Below are positions 8,296-16,479 of a stretch of DNA of 20,169 nt, piece by piece. The notes beneath the pieces were generated by a model, which was given only the letters and a program-made list of their open reading frames with translations, did no database searches and had not been told where the DNA came from. The stretch is from Actinomycetota bacterium. GTDB lineage: Bacteria > Actinomycetota > Humimicrobiia > Humimicrobiales > Humimicrobiaceae. Position 1 is the first letter of the stretch, and every line of letters begins with the position of its first letter. A program made the translations under genes and the position numbers. The stretch spans positions 1-20,169 of the forward strand of contig JALHTA010000075.1 of NCBI GenBank assembly GCA_022865545.1. Direction: 5' to 3'.

Positions 8296-9036
8296 TCAAT
8301 ACTCTACTCTGGTTAAAAACAATCCGCAAGCCGGTACCATACTTGAAGCAAAATTGCTGCCTCCATTGGCAATAGCCTGCTTTAAATCATCCAGACTTCT
8401 TTTACCTTTGCCTACCTCCAATATGGTACCTACCATTATCCTTACCATATTGTATAGAAATGAATTTGCCACGACCGCAAATGTAATGACACCTTCATTA
8501 TCCCTGCTTACCGTAAACCTATATATTCTTCTCATAGTAGGTACGCCTGAAAGGCTTGGGCTTGCAAAAGATGCAAAATCCCTTTTACCCACAAATATCT
8601 TTGCAGCCTTCTTCATAAGGCGCATATCAAGTTTGCGGGTTATCAATATACTATACTTTTTCAAAAAAACATTTTGATAATTAGCATTTGCTACATAATA
8701 CCTATATTCCCTGAACTTTGCATTCCTTCTGGAATCAAAAGAAAAAGGTACTTTCTTTATCGTTTTTATTCCAATATCTTCAGGCAGTATTCTGTTCACT
8801 GACCACTTAAAACGATAAAGTTCAAGCTCAAGTCCAGTCTTGAAATTTATCACTTGTCCCCGTGCATGGACTCCTGCATCGGTCCTTCCAGCATATTGAA
8901 GGATTATCTCATGCCCAAGTACCCTTGATATTACCCGGGTTAGTTCCTCCTGGACGGTCCTGGTACCTTCCGGTTGGACCTGAAAACCATTAAAGCCGGT
9001 ACCATCATACTCGACTATGGCCAAATAATTATTCAT
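8296..9036 (-). CDS. truA: tRNA pseudouridine(38-40) synthase TruA
   Basis: TruA makes pseudouridine at positions 38-40 in the anticodon stem of many tRNAs. It acts in the cytoplasm as a dimer. From the ATG at 9036 there are 246 residues starting [19 protein letters not shown]. The catalytic Asp lies in [15 protein letters not shown]. Other family blocks are [22 protein letters not shown], and [24 protein letters not shown] at 9069 with AAGGA about 9 nt upstream would add 11 residues that have no family counterpart. The ATG is preferred on homology although its SD is weak. The gene lies in the usual rplQ-truA-rplM order. Confidence 0.94.
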   Translation of the reverse strand: MNNYLAIVEYDGTGFNGFQVQPEGTRTVQEELTRVISRVLGHEIILQYAGRTDAGVHARGQVINFKTGLELELYRFKWSVNRILPEDIGIKTIKKVPFSFDSRRNAKFREYRYYVANANYQNVFLKKYSILITRKLDMRLMKKAAKIFVGKRDFASFASPSLSGVPTMRRIYRFTVSRDNEGVITFAVVANSFLYNMVRIMVGTILEVGKGKRSLDDLKQAIANGGSNFASSMVPACGLFLTRVEY

Positions 9037-9100
9037 AATATATTGGCCTGTTTCATCTTTACTTTTCAAACAACAAAATCCTTATATCAACTGCATATAA

Positions 9101-9121
9101 GCCTAAGGCGGGATATTCCCG
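9101..9121. repeat. Two small adjoining palindromes in the rplQ-truA gap
   Basis: GCCTAAGGC (9101-9109) and CGGGATATTCCCG (9109-9121) are both self-complementary and share one base. The pair is flanked by AT-rich sequence and has no T-run behind it. They could form weak hairpins after rplQ, or be chance. They are not a clear terminator. Confidence 0.4.
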
Positions 9122-9129
9122 ATATGAGC

Positions 9130-9483
9130 TTACTCTACCAATTCCATTATTACAAGCTGCGCACCATCACCGGGTCTGTTTTTGTATTTTACAATCCTTG
9201 TAAAACCGCTGGATTTCTGATACATGCCTGGTGCAACCTCATTAAAAAGTTTTCTGACAGTATCCATATTTCCAATCAAGCGGATGCAATTTCTCCTGGA
9301 TGCCAGATTATCATTTTTAGCTATACCTATTAATTTATCCACAAAACCGCGCAATTGTTTAGCTTTTGGAAGCGTTGTAATGATCCTTCCATTTTCAAAT
9401 AATGAAATTGCAAGATTTCTCATCATCGATTTCTGGTGGGCGCTATTTCCACCGAATTTTTTTGCCTTCTTTGGCACAACCAT
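9130..9483 (-). CDS. rplQ: 50S ribosomal protein L17
   Basis: L17 lies near the exit tunnel on the 50S subunit. The 117 residues start MVVPKKAKKFGGNSAHQKSM. The classic R-L-R-ALLRNL segment appears here as HQKSMMRNLAISLFENGRI. It continues through ITTLPKAKQLRGFVDKLIGI and ends with GFTRIVKYKNRPGDGAQLV and MELVE. GGGAG lies 8 nt before the ATG. It ends the rpoA block, and about 90 nt (with two small palindromes) separate it from truA. Confidence 0.97.
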   Translation of the reverse strand: MVVPKKAKKFGGNSAHQKSMMRNLAISLFENGRIITTLPKAKQLRGFVDKLIGIAKNDNLASRRNCIRLIGNMDTVRKLFNEVAPGMYQKSSGFTRIVKYKNRPGDGAQLVIMELVE

Positions 9484-9501
9484 TTCTATTTCTCCCGATC
9501 A

Positions 9502-10437
9502 TTATTTTTTCTTAAAAGATAGCTCAAGTTCCTTGATTTTGTCCTTTACTTCCTGGATCGATTTCTGTCCGAAATTCCTGATATCCAGAAGTTCGTCTTC
9601 AGTATACTCAAGGAGTTTATCAACCGTATCTACTCCCTCTCTCTTTAGACAATTATATGCCCTGACAGATAATTCAAGTTCTTCGATCGAAGGGTATTCC
9701 TGCTTATTGTCTTCTTCCTCGATCTCCTCAAAAATGGGCATATCTTTCTTAGTATCATCTGAGAGATCTATCAAAAGAGCCATATAGTCATTTATTATCT
9801 TTGAAGCCTGGCTCAAGGCATCTTCAGGTTTTATGCTTCCATTTGTCTTTATGTCGACTGAAAGCTTGTCAAAGTTTGTCATCTGGCCGACCCGGGTATT
9901 ATCAACCTTGAATGATACTATTTTTACAGGTGAGAAAATAGTATCCAGCGGAATAACTCCCAGTGGCTCTCCCTCTATAGTATTTTCTTCTGCTGTCCTG
10001 TAACCCTTATCCTTTTCAACTTTCATCTCTGCTTTAATGCTTCCATTTTTAGTCAGGGTGCAGATATAAGCATCCGGGTTTATAACTTCCACTTCAGAAG
10101 GAAGACTGATATCACTTGCTGTTATCTCTCCAGGTCCCTTTTTATCCAGCTTTAATATAACTGGATCATCTCCTTCAAGCTTAAAGACAATATCCTTCAA
10201 GTTTGCAGTAAACTCTATCATGTCTTCTCTCATGCCTTCGATGGTAGAAAATTCATGCATAGTGGTTTCCATTTTGATCTGGGTTATACCTACACCTTCT
10301 ATTGAAGATAGCAGAACTCTTCTGATCGAGTTTCCCAAAGTATGTCCAAAGCCTCTTTCAAGGGGTTCTATTACAAATTCACCCCGAAAATCATCTTTAG
10401 ACTTGACCTTAACATTAGGTTTATGCATTTTTAACAA
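9502..10437 (-). CDS. rpoA: DNA-directed RNA polymerase alpha subunit
   Basis: Alpha dimerises to scaffold beta and beta-prime; its C-terminal domain binds UP elements and activators. The 311 residues show the alpha-NTD (FVIEPLERGFGHTLGNSIRR, LLSSIEGVGITQIKM), an acidic linker around 236-250 (IFEEIEEEDNK), and an intact alpha-CTD with VRAYNCLKREGVDTVDKLL and LLDIRNFGQKSIQEVK. The start is TTG at 10437 with GGGAGG 10 nt upstream. An ATG at codon 4 (10428) would put the SD 19 nt away. It is followed 18 nt later by rplQ, the usual partner. Confidence 0.98.
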   Translation of the reverse strand: MLKMHKPNVKVKSKDDFRGEFVIEPLERGFGHTLGNSIRRVLLSSIEGVGITQIKMETTMHEFSTIEGMREDMIEFTANLKDIVFKLEGDDPVILKLDKKGPGEITASDISLPSEVEVINPDAYICTLTKNGSIKAEMKVEKDKGYRTAEENTIEGEPLGVIPLDTIFSPVKIVSFKVDNTRVGQMTNFDKLSVDIKTNGSIKPEDALSQASKIINDYMALLIDLSDDTKKDMPIFEEIEEEDNKQEYPSIEELELSVRAYNCLKREGVDTVDKLLEYTEDELLDIRNFGQKSIQEVKDKIKELELSFKKK

Positions 10438-10467
10438 TTTATATCAACCTCCCAAAGAAAGTAATTA

Positions 10468-11094
10468 TTATTTTGAGTAAAGCTCTACAATGATCTGCTC
10501 ATTTATAGGTGCCTGTATATCTCCTCTTTCAGGAAGCCTCAAGACCTTTCCTTTTAGATTTTCGATATCCGATTCCAGCCACTGAGGGATACTTATGGTG
10601 CCGCCTGATTCCTTAGCCTCGATTACCGGCATTATTTCTTTACTTCCAGGAGCAATGCTTATTTCCTGGCCTTCTTTTATAGCATAGGAACCTATATCCA
10701 CTTTTTTACCGTCTATTTGTACATGTCCGTGATTTATAAGTTGCCTGGCCTGAGCCCTTGAAGTCGCAAACCCCATCATATATACAATATTATCCAAACG
10801 TGTCTCAAGAAGCTGCAGCAGGATCTCACCAGTGACACCTCTGGTCTTTACAGCTTTTTTATAATAATTAGAGAACTGTCTTTCAAGTAACCCATAATAT
10901 CTTTTTGCTTTCTGTTTTTCCCTGAGCTGTGTAGAGTATTCTGTTTCGACTACTCTCCTTTTTGCTCTCTGTCCGGGAGCATAGGGCTTCTTTTCTATTC
11001 CACACTTATCTGAGAAGCATCTCTGTCCTTTAAGAAATAATTTCTCTTTTTCTCTCCTACATTGCTTGCAAGCTGCAATTTTGACCACTGCCAT
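10468..11094 (-). CDS. rpsD: 30S ribosomal protein S4, zinc-binding type
   Basis: S4 nucleates 30S assembly at the 16S five-way junction and affects fidelity. In some bacteria it also represses its own operon. The 208 residues begin with a zinc knuckle, C9, C12, C26 and C31 (CKQC through CFSDKC). The EKKPYAPGQ segment follows. The S4 RNA-binding domain is at about 93-155 (TRLDNIVYMMGFATSRAQAR, then QLINHGHVQIDGKKVDI). The family end, INEQIIVELYSK, is intact. The start is ATG with AAAGGAG about 10 nt upstream. It lies 27 nt after rpsK and 30 nt before rpoA. Confidence 0.97.
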   Translation of the reverse strand: MAVVKIAACKQCRREKEKLFLKGQRCFSDKCGIEKKPYAPGQRAKRRVVETEYSTQLREKQKAKRYYGLLERQFSNYYKKAVKTRGVTGEILLQLLETRLDNIVYMMGFATSRAQARQLINHGHVQIDGKKVDIGSYAIKEGQEISIAPGSKEIMPVIEAKESGGTISIPQWLESDIENLKGKVLRLPERGDIQAPINEQIIVELYSK

Positions 11095-11121
11095 TCTATT
11101 TAAACTCCTTTATATGAATTA

Positions 11122-11520
11122 TTAGACTCTACGTCTTTTAGGTTGTCTGCATCCATTATGTGGAACCGGGGTCACATCTATAATGGCACCTATCTCCAGG
11201 CCCGCGGCCTGAAGCGATCTAACAGCAGTCTCCCTGCCGGACCCTACTCCTTTTACCCTTACATCCACCTTTGCAAGACCGTGCTCCTGAGCATTTTTGG
11301 CCACAGCTGTTGCTGTTATCTGCGCTGCATAAGGGGTACTCTTTCTTGAACCCTTAAAACCCTGTCCGCCTGAGCTTCCCCATGCGATGGTATTGCCCTG
11401 CTGATCGGTTATATTTACTATAGTATTATTAAAAGTAGACTGTACATGGGCTATCCCATAAGGTACATTCTTTTTATCTTTATTTTTTATTCTTTTTTTT
11501 GCGGTATTTTTCTTAACCAA
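11122..11520 (-). CDS. rpsK: 30S ribosomal protein S11
   Basis: S11 is part of the 30S platform and binds near the E site and the Shine-Dalgarno helix. The 132 residues have a basic N-terminus, then [39 protein letters not shown], and the [20 protein letters not shown] block. The end, [15 protein letters not shown], is the family signature with Gln where Pro is common. The start is TTG with a GGGGGT purine tract about 5 nt upstream. It lies 23 nt after rpsM and 27 nt before rpsD. Confidence 0.97.
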   Translation of the reverse strand: MVKKNTAKKRIKNKDKKNVPYGIAHVQSTFNNTIVNITDQQGNTIAWGSSGGQGFKGSRKSTPYAAQITATAVAKNAQEHGLAKVDVRVKGVGSGRETAVRSLQAAGLEIGAIIDVTPVPHNGCRQPKRRRV

Positions 11521-11543
11521 ACCTACCCCCTTTATCTATATTA

Positions 11544-11921
11544 TTAAGTAACCGTCTTCTTCCTGATACCAACACCCTTTTTACGGCCCTTTCTGGTCCT
11601 TGCATTGGTATGGGTTCTCTGACCTCTTACGGGAAGTCCACGCCTGTGCATTATCCCGCGGTATGAATTGATCTCTATGAGCCTTTTTATATTCTGGCTC
11701 ACTTCTCTTCTTAAATCTCCCTCGATCTTTAGCTTGCTTTCGAGATAATCCCTTATTTTTACTACTTCTTCTTCAGTCAAATCCTTAGCCTTAGTGTCCT
11801 TTTTAATGCTGAGATCATCCAGTATCTTCTCAGCAGTGGAACGCCCAACGCCAAAAATGTACGTAAGGGAAATCCTAATATGTTTTTCATTCGGTATGTC
11901 TACTCCTGCGATCCTAACCAA
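11544..11921 (-). CDS. rpsM: 30S ribosomal protein S13
   Basis: S13 sits in the 30S head, bridges to L5, and its basic tail reaches the P-site tRNA. The 125 residues start [19 protein letters not shown] and include [34 protein letters not shown], and a basic tail [17 protein letters not shown]. The start is TTG with AAGGAGG 7 nt upstream. It begins 12 nt after rpmJ and ends 23 nt before rpsK. Confidence 0.97.
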   Translation of the reverse strand: MVRIAGVDIPNEKHIRISLTYIFGVGRSTAEKILDDLSIKKDTKAKDLTEEEVVKIRDYLESKLKIEGDLRREVSQNIKRLIEINSYRGIMHRRGLPVRGQRTHTNARTRKGRKKGVGIRKKTVT

Positions 11922-11933
11922 GTGTATGCCTCC

Positions 11934-12047
11934 TTAGCCTTGTTTCTGCTTATGTCTCGGGTTTGTACATATAATCATTACTTTACCTTCTCTTTTAATG
12001 ACCCGGCAACTATTACATATTTTTTTAACTGATGGTTTGACTTTCAT
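11934..12047 (-). CDS. rpmJ: 50S ribosomal protein L36, zinc-binding type
   Basis: L36 is the smallest large-subunit protein and stabilises 23S rRNA near the base of the L7/L12 stalk. The 37 residues start [19 protein letters not shown] and continue through [19 protein letters not shown]. The zinc ligands C11, C14, C27 and H32 are all present, so this is the C+ form. The ATG has GAGG 7 nt upstream. It lies 56 nt after infA and 12 nt before rpsM, in the standard infA-rpmJ-rpsM order. Confidence 0.97.
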   Translation of the reverse strand: MKVKPSVKKICNSCRVIKREGKVMIICTNPRHKQKQG

Positions 12048-12103
12048 CCTATTTCCTCTTTCCATCAAAATTTATTTTAACAATTATTAATATTTAGTTT
12101 TGT

Positions 12104-12325
12104 CTATTTCTTCCTGTATGTTATCCTGCCCTTGGAAAGATCATATGGTGATATTTCCAGCTTTACCATATCTCCCGGCAAGATCTTTATATAATGCATC
12201 CTCATCTTACCTGATATGTGAGCCAATAATTTATGGCCGTTTTCCAGTTCTACCCTGAACATAGCATTAGGAAGTGCTTCCAAAATCGTTCCTTCGGCTT
12301 CTATAATGCCTTCTTTTTTTGAGAT
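12104..12325 (-). CDS. infA: Translation initiation factor IF-1, apparent ATC start codon
   Basis: IF-1 is a single OB-fold protein that binds the 30S A site during initiation and helps IF-2 and IF-3. The 73 residues match the family end to end: [20 protein letters not shown], then [20 protein letters not shown], then [20 protein letters not shown] and GRITYRKK. The reading frame has no ATG, GTG or TTG at the expected start. Going upstream from ATC (12325) the codons are GAT, GAG, GGT, GGA, ACA, ACA and then TAA. GGAGG lies exactly 7 nt before the ATC, where the family Met is expected. The first canonical start inside the frame is a TTG at codon 15, which would remove the first beta strand. 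A GTG at 12332 is in another frame and overlaps the SD. The coding identity is very secure; the start codon rests on SD spacing and homology, with a sequencing error as the alternative. Confidence 0.93.
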   Translation of the reverse strand: MSKKEGIIEAEGTILEALPNAMFRVELENGHKLLAHISGKMRMHYIKILPGDMVKLEISPYDLSKGRITYRKK

Positions 12326-12437
12326 ATCCTCACCTCCTGTTGTTTAATAAAAAGCTTAAATTAGCACAAATATGTAGGTTACCAAAAAACCGCATTCCTG
12401 TCTACTAATTTATCACTATATTTCTGTTTCGACCAGA
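12326..12437 (-). other. Spacer between map and infA
   Basis: This 112-nt gap is the widest within the ribosomal block apart from the one before glmM. It may hold a promoter or leader for the infA-rpmJ-rpsM-rpsK-rpsD-rpoA-rplQ block. I see TTGGTA followed by AT-rich sequence but no convincing -35/-10 pair. There is no hairpin plus T-run. The last bases before infA include a strong SD. No coding frame of useful length is present. Confidence 0.3.
12328..12339 (-). promoter_or_regulatory. Strong ribosome binding site that places the infA start at ATC
   Basis: The minus strand reads AGGAGGTGAGGAT and then ATC. The GGAGG core is 7 nt from ATC, the same spacing as before secY, rpmJ, rpsM and the chosen starts of rpsE and rplO in this window. 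The overlapping GTG is too close to the core to be used and leads to an in-frame stop after ten codons. Confidence 0.7.
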
Positions 12438-13202
12438 CTATACTCTTGTCAATACAAGCGGTCCATCTTGAGTGACCGCAACAGAATCCTCAAAGTGGCA
12501 TGATAACTTTCTATCAACTGTAGCCACTGTCCACATATCCTCAAGTATCTCGACATCACTTTTACCTTCATTTAGCATGGGCTCTATCGCAAGTACCATT
12601 CCCTTTTTTAATAAGGGTCCCTGTCCAGGCGGTCCGTAATTCAATATCTGGGGATCCTCATGCATCTTTTTCCCAATCCCATGCCCCACAAAATCCTTGA
12701 CTACTGAAAATCCGGACGAAAGAGCTCTTTTTTCAATACAGTTGGAAATATCCGATAATCTATTTCCGGCTATACATTTATCGATTGCCTTATCGAGTGC
12801 TTCACTGGTAGCTTTCCAGAGCCTTTCTGCAATAGCATTTACTCTGCCTATTTTAAAGCTCCTGGCTGCATCTCCATAAAAACCGTTCTTCTTAACCCCT
12901 ACATCAATGGATACTAAGTCTCCATTATCTATCTTATTCTTCCCAGGAATACCGTGGACCACTTCTTCATTTATTGAAATGCATACACTGCTTGGATAGG
13001 CCCTGCTTGAAAGTCTGCCCATATAACCCTTGAATGCAGGGATGGCCCCATAAGACCTGATCTCCTTTTCAGCTATCCTGTCGATCTCCCCGGTCGTGAT
13101 ACCTGGTTCAAGTAATTTTTCAATTTTCAAAAGAACTCTGGCAACAATTTGACCAGCTTCCTTCATGATCTCTATTTCAGAAGCCGATTTACAAATTATC
13201 AT
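12438..13202 (-). CDS. map: Type I methionine aminopeptidase
   Basis: It removes the initiator methionine from nascent proteins after deformylation. The 254 residues show the pita-bread metalloprotease residues: H83 in VVHGIPG, and the metal ligands D100 (VSIDVGV), D111 (YGDAARS), H174 (GHGIGKKMHE), E207 (AIEPM) and E238 (FEDSVAVT). There is no N-terminal SH3-like zinc extension, so this is the short bacterial form. The C-terminus DGPLVLTRV is typical. The ATG overlaps the adk stop by 4 nt. After its stop comes a 112-nt gap before infA. Confidence 0.97.
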   Translation of the reverse strand: MIICKSASEIEIMKEAGQIVARVLLKIEKLLEPGITTGEIDRIAEKEIRSYGAIPAFKGYMGRLSSRAYPSSVCISINEEVVHGIPGKNKIDNGDLVSIDVGVKKNGFYGDAARSFKIGRVNAIAERLWKATSEALDKAIDKCIAGNRLSDISNCIEKRALSSGFSVVKDFVGHGIGKKMHEDPQILNYGPPGQGPLLKKGMVLAIEPMLNEGKSDVEILEDMWTVATVDRKLSCHFEDSVAVTQDGPLVLTRV

Positions 13203-13831
13203 AAACTTTTTAGTATCCTTTCAGTCACTTCCTCTTCTGTGCCCAGGCCATCAATATCTATGAGTATTCCGCTTTCACTATAATATTCAATAAGCGGCTG
13301 GGTCTCTTTCTCGTATACTTCCAGGCGGTGTGCGATAACTTCCTTCTCATCATCTTTACGGATAAAAAGTTCTCCTCCGCATTCGGGACATGACGCACCA
13401 TTACTACTCTCTGCTACACTTGTTATCTTTTGGCATTCCTTGCACGTCCTTCTCATGCCAAGCCTGTTTATTATCTCACTATTATCAACATCGATATTTA
13501 TCACATGATCAAGTTTAAGCTCTATCTCTTCAAGCATTTCTGCAAACTTTTTGGCCTGCGCCAGGTTTCTTGGAAAACCATCCATAAGAAATCCATTCTC
13601 TGCAGAATCCCCCTGAATGAAATTCTTTATTATTTCAATGACCAACTCGTCAGTGACCAGCTTACCGCTTTCTACAAAACTCTTTGCCTCAAGTCCCAAT
13701 TCTGTCTCATTTTTTATCTCTTTCCGGAGAATATCTCCTGTTGAGACATGTGGGATATCAAATTTTTCAGAGATCTTCTTTGCCTGTGTGCCCTTACCGG
13801 CACCAGGAGCTCCCAGCATAACTATCCTCAT
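13199..13831 (-). CDS. adk: Adenylate kinase, zinc-binding LID type
   Basis: This cytoplasmic enzyme interconverts ATP + AMP and 2 ADP and balances adenylate pools. The 210 residues contain the P-loop GAPGAGKGTQ (7-16), the AMP-binding TGDILR (31-36), and DGFPRN (84-89). The LID domain has four cysteines, C130, C133, C148 and C151, in C-X2-C-X14-C-X2-C order. This marks the structural-zinc form found in many Gram-positive bacteria and thermophiles. The ATG overlaps the secY stop as ATGA, and the adk stop overlaps the map start in the same way, so secY, adk and map look translationally coupled. Confidence 0.97.
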   Translation of the reverse strand: MRIVMLGAPGAGKGTQAKKISEKFDIPHVSTGDILRKEIKNETELGLEAKSFVESGKLVTDELVIEIIKNFIQGDSAENGFLMDGFPRNLAQAKKFAEMLEEIELKLDHVINIDVDNSEIINRLGMRRTCKECQKITSVAESSNGASCPECGGELFIRKDDEKEVIAHRLEVYEKETQPLIEYYSESGILIDIDGLGTEEEVTERILKSL

Positions 13832-15090
13832 TTTAAAAATCCTTCATAGTCCCTCATCGTCAACTGGGATTCAAGCTGTCTCATTGTATCAAGAGCTACA
13901 CCTACAGTGATCAGTATAGATGTCCCTCCAAACCTGAAGGGTATTTGTAAATAATTTATTAAAACCTCCGGAAGCAGGGCCACGATTGCAAGGAAAACCG
14001 CACCTGGAAGTGTTATCCTATTAAGGACATTAGTCAGGTAATCGGCTGTATTCCTTCCTGGTCTTATGCCAGGTATAAATCCTCCATACCTTCTTAGATT
14101 ATCAGCGGTATCTATGGGATTAAAAGTAATAGCAGTATAAAAATATGCAAATATAATAATAAGTATAGTATAGCTTATTGCATATATCGGATTTATATTA
14201 CCCTGGGCAGACGGACTAAGCGCATCTGCAAAAGATTGTATCCACCGGTTCGGTATAAATTGTGCAATAGTTGCAGGGAATAGAAGGATAGCAATAGCAA
14301 GTATGATAGGCATTACACCGGACTGGTTTACCCTTAATGGCAGATAGGTGCTCTGTCCGCCAAAGACTTTCCGGCCCACTACCCTCTTGGCATACTGTAC
14401 GGGAATTTTCCTCTCACCCTGCTGTATAAGTATAATAGCCATTATTATACCTATTGTAAGGATCACAAATAAGGAAAGGAAAAAATAATTTGTCCCCTGC
14501 AGCCTGAATAGGCTTATTACTTGTCCGGGCATCCTTGAAACGATATTTGCAAATATAATAAGGGAAATACCATTTCCTATACCATGGATATTGATAAGTT
14601 CTCCCAACCACATTATAAGTGTTGTACCGGCTGTTAGTGTTATTACTATCAGCACAACATTGGGAATATTAAAATTCGGTATGGCACCAAAATTCCTGAA
14701 GAAAAATGTCATAGTCACCGACTGGATAAGAGCAAGAACAACTGTAAGATACCTTGAGATCTGATTTATTTTCCTACGGCCGTCCTCACCTTGCTTGGAA
14801 AGCTGTTCCAGCTTGGGTATTACTACCTGCAGGAGCTGCATTATGATAGTCGCAGTAATATAGGGCATTATACCGAGTGAAAATACGGCAAAATTACCCA
14901 GTGCGCCTCCGGCAAAAAGGTCCATCATGCCAAGTACGCCTGTTTCTACCTGGGCTAGTATCACTGTGGCATCTACACCGGGAATAGTTATATTGGCTCC
15001 CAGCCTGTAAATGGCAAGAATTCCAATAGTAAATAATATTTTATTTCTTATCTCTCTTATTCTGAAAGCTGTTAACAGTGCCCTAAGCAT
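13828..15090 (-). CDS. secY: Preprotein translocase subunit SecY
   Basis: SecY forms the protein-conducting channel in the cytoplasmic membrane, with SecE and SecG, and works with SecA and ribosomes. The 420 residues fit the family (about 420-440). An N-terminal amphipathic stretch (AFRIREIRNKILFTI) leads into the first membrane helix. The plug region follows, at about residues 54-70 (GMMDLFAGGALGNFAVFS). About ten hydrophobic segments can be counted. The basic cytoplasmic loops appear as QQGERKIPVQYAKRVVGRK and GFIPGIRPGRNTADYL. The C-terminus reads QLTMRDYEGFLK. GGAGG lies 7 nt before the ATG. It overlaps rplO by 1 nt and adk by 4 nt (ATGA). Confidence 0.98.
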   Translation of the reverse strand: MLRALLTAFRIREIRNKILFTIGILAIYRLGANITIPGVDATVILAQVETGVLGMMDLFAGGALGNFAVFSLGIMPYITATIIMQLLQVVIPKLEQLSKQGEDGRRKINQISRYLTVVLALIQSVTMTFFFRNFGAIPNFNIPNVVLIVITLTAGTTLIMWLGELINIHGIGNGISLIIFANIVSRMPGQVISLFRLQGTNYFFLSLFVILTIGIIMAIILIQQGERKIPVQYAKRVVGRKVFGGQSTYLPLRVNQSGVMPIILAIAILLFPATIAQFIPNRWIQSFADALSPSAQGNINPIYAISYTILIIIFAYFYTAITFNPIDTADNLRRYGGFIPGIRPGRNTADYLTNVLNRITLPGAVFLAIVALLPEVLINYLQIPFRFGGTSILITVGVALDTMRQLESQLTMRDYEGFLK

Positions 15091-15530
15091 TAGATTACCT
15101 CCGCTTTTCCTCCAGCCTTTTCTATTTTTGCGGATGCACTTCCGCTAAAAGCATTTGCCTTTACAGTAAGTTTTTTAGACAACTCGCCATTACCCAGGAC
15201 TTTTAAAAGTGAGTCTTTTTTCATTATAAGCCCTTTTTCCTTAAGCAGCTTATAATCAATAGTGGTCCCTTCCTTAAATTCCTCAAGATCACCTACATTT
15301 ACAACATTAAATACTTTTTTCCTAAGATTCTTAAAACCTTTAAGATGTGGAACCCTTCTCTGCAAGGGCATTTGTCCACCTTCAAAACCTATCCTGGTAT
15401 TTCCACCTGAACGGGATAATTGGCCCTTGGTGCCTCTTCCGCTTGTGGTTCCGTGTCCAGAACCGTTTCCGCGGCCCACTCTCTTTTTCTTCTTCAACGA
15501 TTTAGGGGACTCTAATTCACTAAGTTTCAC
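15090..15530 (-). CDS. rplO: 50S ribosomal protein L15
   Basis: L15 is a late 50S assembly protein contacting several 23S domains. The preferred start is the GTG at 15530, which gives MKLSELESPKSLKKKKRVGRG (146 residues), matching the family N-terminus, with GGAGG 7 nt upstream. A TTG five codons earlier (15545) keeps the frame open but overlaps that SD, so it is rejected. Markers are the glycine-rich GRGNGSGHGTTSGRGTKGQ segment and GFEGGQMPLQRRVPHLKGF. The TAA stop overlaps the secY ATG by one base (TAATG), suggesting translational coupling. Confidence 0.96.
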   Translation of the reverse strand: MKLSELESPKSLKKKKRVGRGNGSGHGTTSGRGTKGQLSRSGGNTRIGFEGGQMPLQRRVPHLKGFKNLRKKVFNVVNVGDLEEFKEGTTIDYKLLKEKGLIMKKDSLLKVLGNGELSKKLTVKANAFSGSASAKIEKAGGKAEVI

Positions 15531-15580
15531 TGTTTTTCCTCCCAATATTATTAAAACTTCTTCTTAGACAGATAATTATA

Positions 15581-16078
15581 TTAATTTAGATCTTCGGTCC
15601 CGGTCTTCCCACGGATCTCTGCGATTTGTTCAGGAGACCTTAACGACTTCAGTCCATCAATTGTGGCATTTACAATGTTTAAAGCATTTGAACTGCCCAG
15701 TGATTTGGTCAATATATTTTTTACTCCTGCAAGTTCGAGTATGATCCTTACCGGTCCGCCTGCGATTACTCCCTTACCATGTGATGCCGGTTTCATAAAA
15801 ACATTTCCTGCGCCGCTGCGTGCATTTATCTGATAAGGAATGGTGCCATCAATAAGAGGTATCTTGAATATATTCTTCTTTGCATCGTTCACACCTTTTT
15901 GAATAGCGGTTGAGACTTCATTTGCTTTCCCAAAGCCTACTCCTACTTTCCCATTCATGTCTCCTACTGCTACCAGGGCGCTAAAACTGAATCTTCTTCC
16001 ACCTTTTACTACTTTTGCAACCCTATTTATCTTTATTACTTTTTCGGCTAGTTCTGTATTCTTCGATACTCCTACCAC
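15581..16078 (-). CDS. rpsE: 30S ribosomal protein S5
   Basis: S5 lies at the mRNA entry side of the 30S subunit and affects decoding accuracy. The core signature is clear: [20 protein letters not shown], then [18 protein letters not shown], then a C-terminal half with [16 protein letters not shown]. The frame can be extended to a TTG at 16084, but GGAGG lies only 1 nt before that codon. The GTG at 16078 has GGAGG 7 nt upstream, so it is preferred, giving 165 residues that start [13 protein letters not shown]. The next gene should be rpmD (L30) in most spc operons, but only 50 nt separate this stop from the rplO start. Confidence 0.95.
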   Translation of the reverse strand: MVGVSKNTELAEKVIKINRVAKVVKGGRRFSFSALVAVGDMNGKVGVGFGKANEVSTAIQKGVNDAKKNIFKIPLIDGTIPYQINARSGAGNVFMKPASHGKGVIAGGPVRIILELAGVKNILTKSLGSSNALNIVNATIDGLKSLRSPEQIAEIRGKTGTEDLN

Positions 16079-16100
16079 TAGCAATCCTCCTTTAAATATA

Positions 16101-16463
16101 CTAAAATTTTAATCCGCCTTTACGGGCACCTTCTGCAAGTGCCTTGATCCTGCCGTGATATTTATACCCGCTTCTGTCAAATACTATCATATCAATTTTT
16201 TTATCAAGAGCTTTCTTTGCCAGAGCTTCACCGGTCCTAAAGCTTATATCGATCTTTCCCTTATCTTCTTTTTTAGCCTCAATATCCTTGCTTGAGATCC
16301 CTAAAATCGTCCTGCCTGTCAAATTGTCGATTATCTGGCCATATATATACTTTGAGCTACGGAATACGCAAAGTCTTGGTCTTAAAAGATTATCCTTTAT
16401 TTTCAGGCGGGATCTTATTTTTCTTTTAAACTTATTATCTTTTCTCTGTATTTTTGTCTTCAT
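16101..16463 (-). CDS. rplR: 50S ribosomal protein L18
   Basis: L18 binds 5S rRNA and, with L5, docks it into the central protuberance. The 120 residues show a basic N-terminus, then [59 protein letters not shown], and the terminal GGLKF. The ATG has GGAG 5 nt upstream. Length is typical. It sits between L6 and S5 in the normal spc order, with gaps of 16 and 22 nt. Confidence 0.97.
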   Translation of the reverse strand: MKTKIQRKDNKFKRKIRSRLKIKDNLLRPRLCVFRSSKYIYGQIIDNLTGRTILGISSKDIEAKKEDKGKIDISFRTGEALAKKALDKKIDMIVFDRSGYKYHGRIKALAEGARKGGLKF

Positions 16464-16479
16464 TTATTCTCCTGTTAAA

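Noticed and set aside
9224-9787. 187-codon plus-strand frame across rplQ and rpoA
   Set aside because: It is antisense to two well-supported genes and its translation is low-complexity Ser/Leu/Phe.
12308-12332. GTG as the infA start
   Set aside because: It overlaps the SD, is in the wrong frame and meets TAG after ten codons. It would work only if one base were missing from the A run.
14414-14611. 65-codon minus-strand frame inside secY
   Set aside because: It lies within secY in another frame; the Tyr-rich composition is an out-of-frame artefact of membrane-helix codons.
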